Assembly: GCA_018713005.1 (NCBI GenBank) | Contig: DVFX01000092.1 | Span: 1 to 7,138, forward strand | Source: Scatomorpha gallistercoris | GTDB taxonomy: Bacteria > Bacillota > Clostridia > Oscillospirales > Oscillospiraceae | Direction: 5' to 3' | DNA length: 7,138 bases | Shown: positions 5,601-7,138 of the stretch, one piece after another | Layout: each line of letters opens with the position of its first letter | Numbering within the stretch: position 1 is the first letter of the stretch | Notes under the pieces: generated by a model | Database searches by the model: none | What the model saw: the letters and a program-made list of their open reading frames with translations, nothing else | Told to the model about the DNA's origin: nothing | Made by a program: the position numbers and the translations under genes

Positions 5601-7138
5601 TACTATGACGCCGAAAAAACACACCTGCCCTACGATGTTGTTTTCCAGACCATAGGCTCCGCGCCTGAACCTGAACCAGAACCGCCTGCGCCGAACACGC
5701 CGAACAACTTCCGCATCACGGACGACCACCTCGGCGAGGGCGGGGCCAAGTCAAGGTTTCGCACCAACATGGACGCGATTCATCTATTGAAGCAGCTTGA
5801 AGCTAATGGGCTGGCCGCGACTGCTGGCGAGCAGGAGACGCTTTCACGTTACACCGGCTGGGGCGCTATACCAGAAGCGTTCGATGATAGCAAACCGGAA
5901 TGGCGGCGAGAGTTTGAAGAGCTCAAAGCCGCGCTGACGCCCGAAGAATACGAGGCCGCGCGCGGCTCCACACTCAACGCGCACTACACCTCGCCCACGG
6001 TCATCCGCGCAATCTACGACGCACTTGGCAACATGGGCTTCGAGAGCGGGCGCATTTTGGAGCCGGCCATGGGCGTAGGTAACTTCTTCGGTCTGCTGCC
6101 TGAGAGCATGGCGCACAGTGAGCTTCACGGCGTGGAGTTGGACAGCATCACCGGGCGCATTGCCAGGCAACTCTATCCGGAAGCTGAGATTACCGTCGCG
6201 GGCTTCGAGACTACCTGCCGCCCGGGCTTCTATGACCTGGCCGTCGGCAATGTGCCGTTCGGAAATTATCAGGTGTTTGACCCGGAGTACAACCGACTTG
6301 GGTTTTCAATACACAACTACTTTGCCGCCAAGATGCTCGACCAGGTGCGTCCGGGCGGCATCGTCGCGTTCGTCACGAGCCGCTACACGATGGATTCTAG
6401 AGACGAAAGTGTGCGCCGCTATCTCGCTGCGCGTGGCGAGCTGCTGGGCGCTATTCGGCTACCCAACAACGCTTTCCGCGCCAATGCGGGAACCGACGTC
6501 GTGACGGACGTCATATTTCTCCAACGCCGTGAAGTACCCGTGACCGAGCCTCCGGAGTGGGTACACGTTGGCGAGAACGAGGACGGCTTTACCGTCAACA
6601 GGTACTTCCTTGACCACCCGGAAATGGTGCTGGGAACGCCCACTGCCGAGAGCACGCAGTACGGGCGGCAGGATTACACAGTCGCCCCCATTGAGGGCGC
6701 GGGCCTGGCCGAGCAACTGCACGAGGCCATCAGGCATATCCACGGCGAGTACACCGAGCGTGACATCGAAGAAAACACTGTTTCGGACATCATACCCGCC
6801 GGCCCAGACGTGCGCAATTACAGCTACGCTCTCGTGGACGGAAACGTATATTTCCGCGAGGGCGGCATTATGGTCAGGCAGGACGTGAGCGCCGCCATGA
6901 CCGAGCGTATACGGGGCATGATGGAGCTGCGGGACTGTACAAGACGTCTCATAGAACTGCAAACAATGGACGCGGGCGGCGCTGAGATAGCCGCCGAACA
7001 GAAGCGGCTGAACGAGCTGTACGACGCTTTCACCGCCAAGCATGGCCTCATTTCTAGCCGCGAGAACAAGCGGGCGTTTGAGGACGATTCGAGCTACTAC
7101 CTCTTGTGCTCGCTGGAGATTCTTGACGACGACGGCAG
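2622..7138 (+). CDS. Giant LtrC-like polyvalent protein (ArdC-like N-terminus, DNA methylase; SNF2 helicase expected downstream), 3'-truncated
   Basis: Conjugative-element protein of a family usually 2,000-3,000 residues long; 1505 codons are visible with no stop. Probable order: ArdC-like ssDNA-binding/antirestriction domain (about 1-98; YKYDFADQVLIHAQRPDA, GRYVRRGAKGIALVD); conserved helical region (about 110-250); R/P/E/D-rich linker (253-369) that overlaps tnpV; a module ending with QLNLFDEAED; a region with EYGIGGRS (about 609-680); a small beta-barrel-like segment (about 917-960; GVGDFVWFEGCEYKI); a PEPEPEPP linker (1015-1022); then an N6-adenine-type methylase domain (about 1030-1300) with YTGWG (1077-1081), SAM motif EPAMGVG (1147-1153) and catalytic motif NVPF (1210-1213) in place of the common NPPY. 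Known relatives continue into an SNF2-type helicase, not in view. The likely role is protecting and processing transferred DNA; activity is inferred. The start is ACG 2622, set by the Shine-Dalgarno and the family N-terminus (PSKLTSITALANDTLG). Confidence 0.93.
3364..3370 (+). promoter_or_regulatory. Shine-Dalgarno of nested tnpV, inside the giant gene
   Basis: AAAGGAG lies 8 bases before the tnpV ATG at 3379, near-ideal spacing. In the giant frame the same bases encode part of YERSRYN, so a conserved-looking protein motif doubles as a ribosome binding site. It supports 3379 as the true tnpV start over the upstream in-frame GTG at 3211. Confidence 0.75.
3379..3726 (+). CDS. tnpV: TnpV-family transposon-encoded protein, nested in the +1 frame of the giant gene
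   Basis: Complete 115-residue protein with the full TnpV family pattern: IPNLTLPE (14-21), IGRYGRMRQRYLKENRP (25-41), a helical middle (LWNHLVLTGTLYDHLHEI), GATEELKSTDPLKWTGLMN (80-98) and a C-terminal AEEVVLSELIY (104-114). TnpV takes its name from the Tn4451-type mobilisable transposons; its molecular function is, as far as I know, unsettled. The gene is entirely inside the giant ORF on the same strand, in another frame, and both frames are open. It has its own Shine-Dalgarno and is followed 13 bases later by a terminator-like hairpin. The frame stays open back to a GTG at 3211, but the added residues are low-complexity shadow translation of the giant gene and do not fit TnpV. I see no clear promoter directly upstream, so it may be translated from the giant-gene mRNA. 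The family call is strong; expression is unproven. Confidence 0.87.
   Translation: MTEITYKTVNDVQIPNLTLPETEPIGRYGRMRQRYLKENRPVLWNHLVLTGTLYDHLHEIETAAQSRIDLMLPKLAAEAGATEELKSTDPLKWTGLMNNCKAQAEEVVLSELIYN
3739..3771 (+). terminator. Intrinsic-terminator-like hairpin just after tnpV, inside the giant gene
   Basis: A perfect 9-bp stem (AAGCGGAGG, 3739-3747, with CCTCCGCTT, 3760-3768) runs into a T tract (3767-3771). Within the 12-base loop, CGC (3749-3751) can pair with GCG (3756-3758), leaving a four-base loop and one A-C mismatch. The position, 13 bases past the tnpV stop, is where a tnpV terminator would be expected. The T tract is short (five, two of them in the stem), so termination may be partial. 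In the giant frame the hairpin encodes part of DEAEDADAPSAFS. Confidence 0.65.

Noticed and set aside
5664..5687. Short repeat encoding PEPEPEPP as a possible mobile or regulatory repeat
   Set aside because: It is in frame, short, and explained as a proline-rich interdomain linker before the methylase domain.
4728..5729. Long antisense ORF of 333 codons opposite the giant gene
   Set aside because: The translation is V/R-rich with no recognisable family. It mirrors strongly conserved coding sequence on the + strand, and GC-rich codon use there leaves few stops on the complement.
6459..7043. Antisense ORF of 194 codons opposite the methylase region
   Set aside because: It is a shadow of the methylase-side coding sequence, with no recognisable motif.

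Overview
This window looks like part of the conjugation/DNA-processing module of an integrative conjugative element from a GC-rich Firmicute, most likely a gut clostridial lineage. The evidence is the content: a TopB-type topoisomerase of the element-borne kind, a TnpV-family protein, and a giant LtrC-like polyvalent protein combining an ArdC-like N-terminus with a DNA methylase region, all on the + strand. The host assignment is inference from family distribution and base composition. No rRNA, tRNA, CRISPR array, integrase, relaxase or oriT was seen.

Layout. (1) Bases 2-1918 are the 3' nine-tenths of a type IA topoisomerase (topB-like). (2) Bases 1919-1979 hold a plausible sigma-A promoter. 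It leads into a compact two-gene cassette, DUF4160 (1980-2246) and DUF2442 (2258-2551), which ends in a strong intrinsic terminator with a UUCG loop (2569-2601). This pair resembles a toxin-antitoxin-type accessory unit placed between two core conjugation genes. (3) From 2622 to the window edge runs one uninterrupted reading frame of 1505 codons: ArdC-like N-terminal domain, helical region, disordered linker, several large-polyvalent-protein modules, then an N6-adenine-type methylase domain. The SNF2-like helicase expected in this family would lie beyond the window.

The most interesting structure is inside the giant gene. A complete TnpV-family gene (3379-3726) with its own Shine-Dalgarno sequence is nested on the same strand in the +1 frame, and both frames are fully open. 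The giant frame reads this stretch as an R/P/E/D-rich linker. Thirteen bases past the tnpV stop is a 9-bp hairpin running into T5, a second intrinsic-terminator-like element that the giant gene must be transcribed through. The giant gene also appears to start at ACG rather than ATG, with a well-spaced Shine-Dalgarno, only about 20 bases after the first terminator.

Working model (inference): topoisomerase and the ArdC/methylase/helicase protein act on element DNA during transfer and protect it on arrival. The DUF pair is a stabilising or defensive passenger. TnpV and the two hairpins form a nested expression layer that would need read-through or antitermination for full-length giant-gene mRNA.
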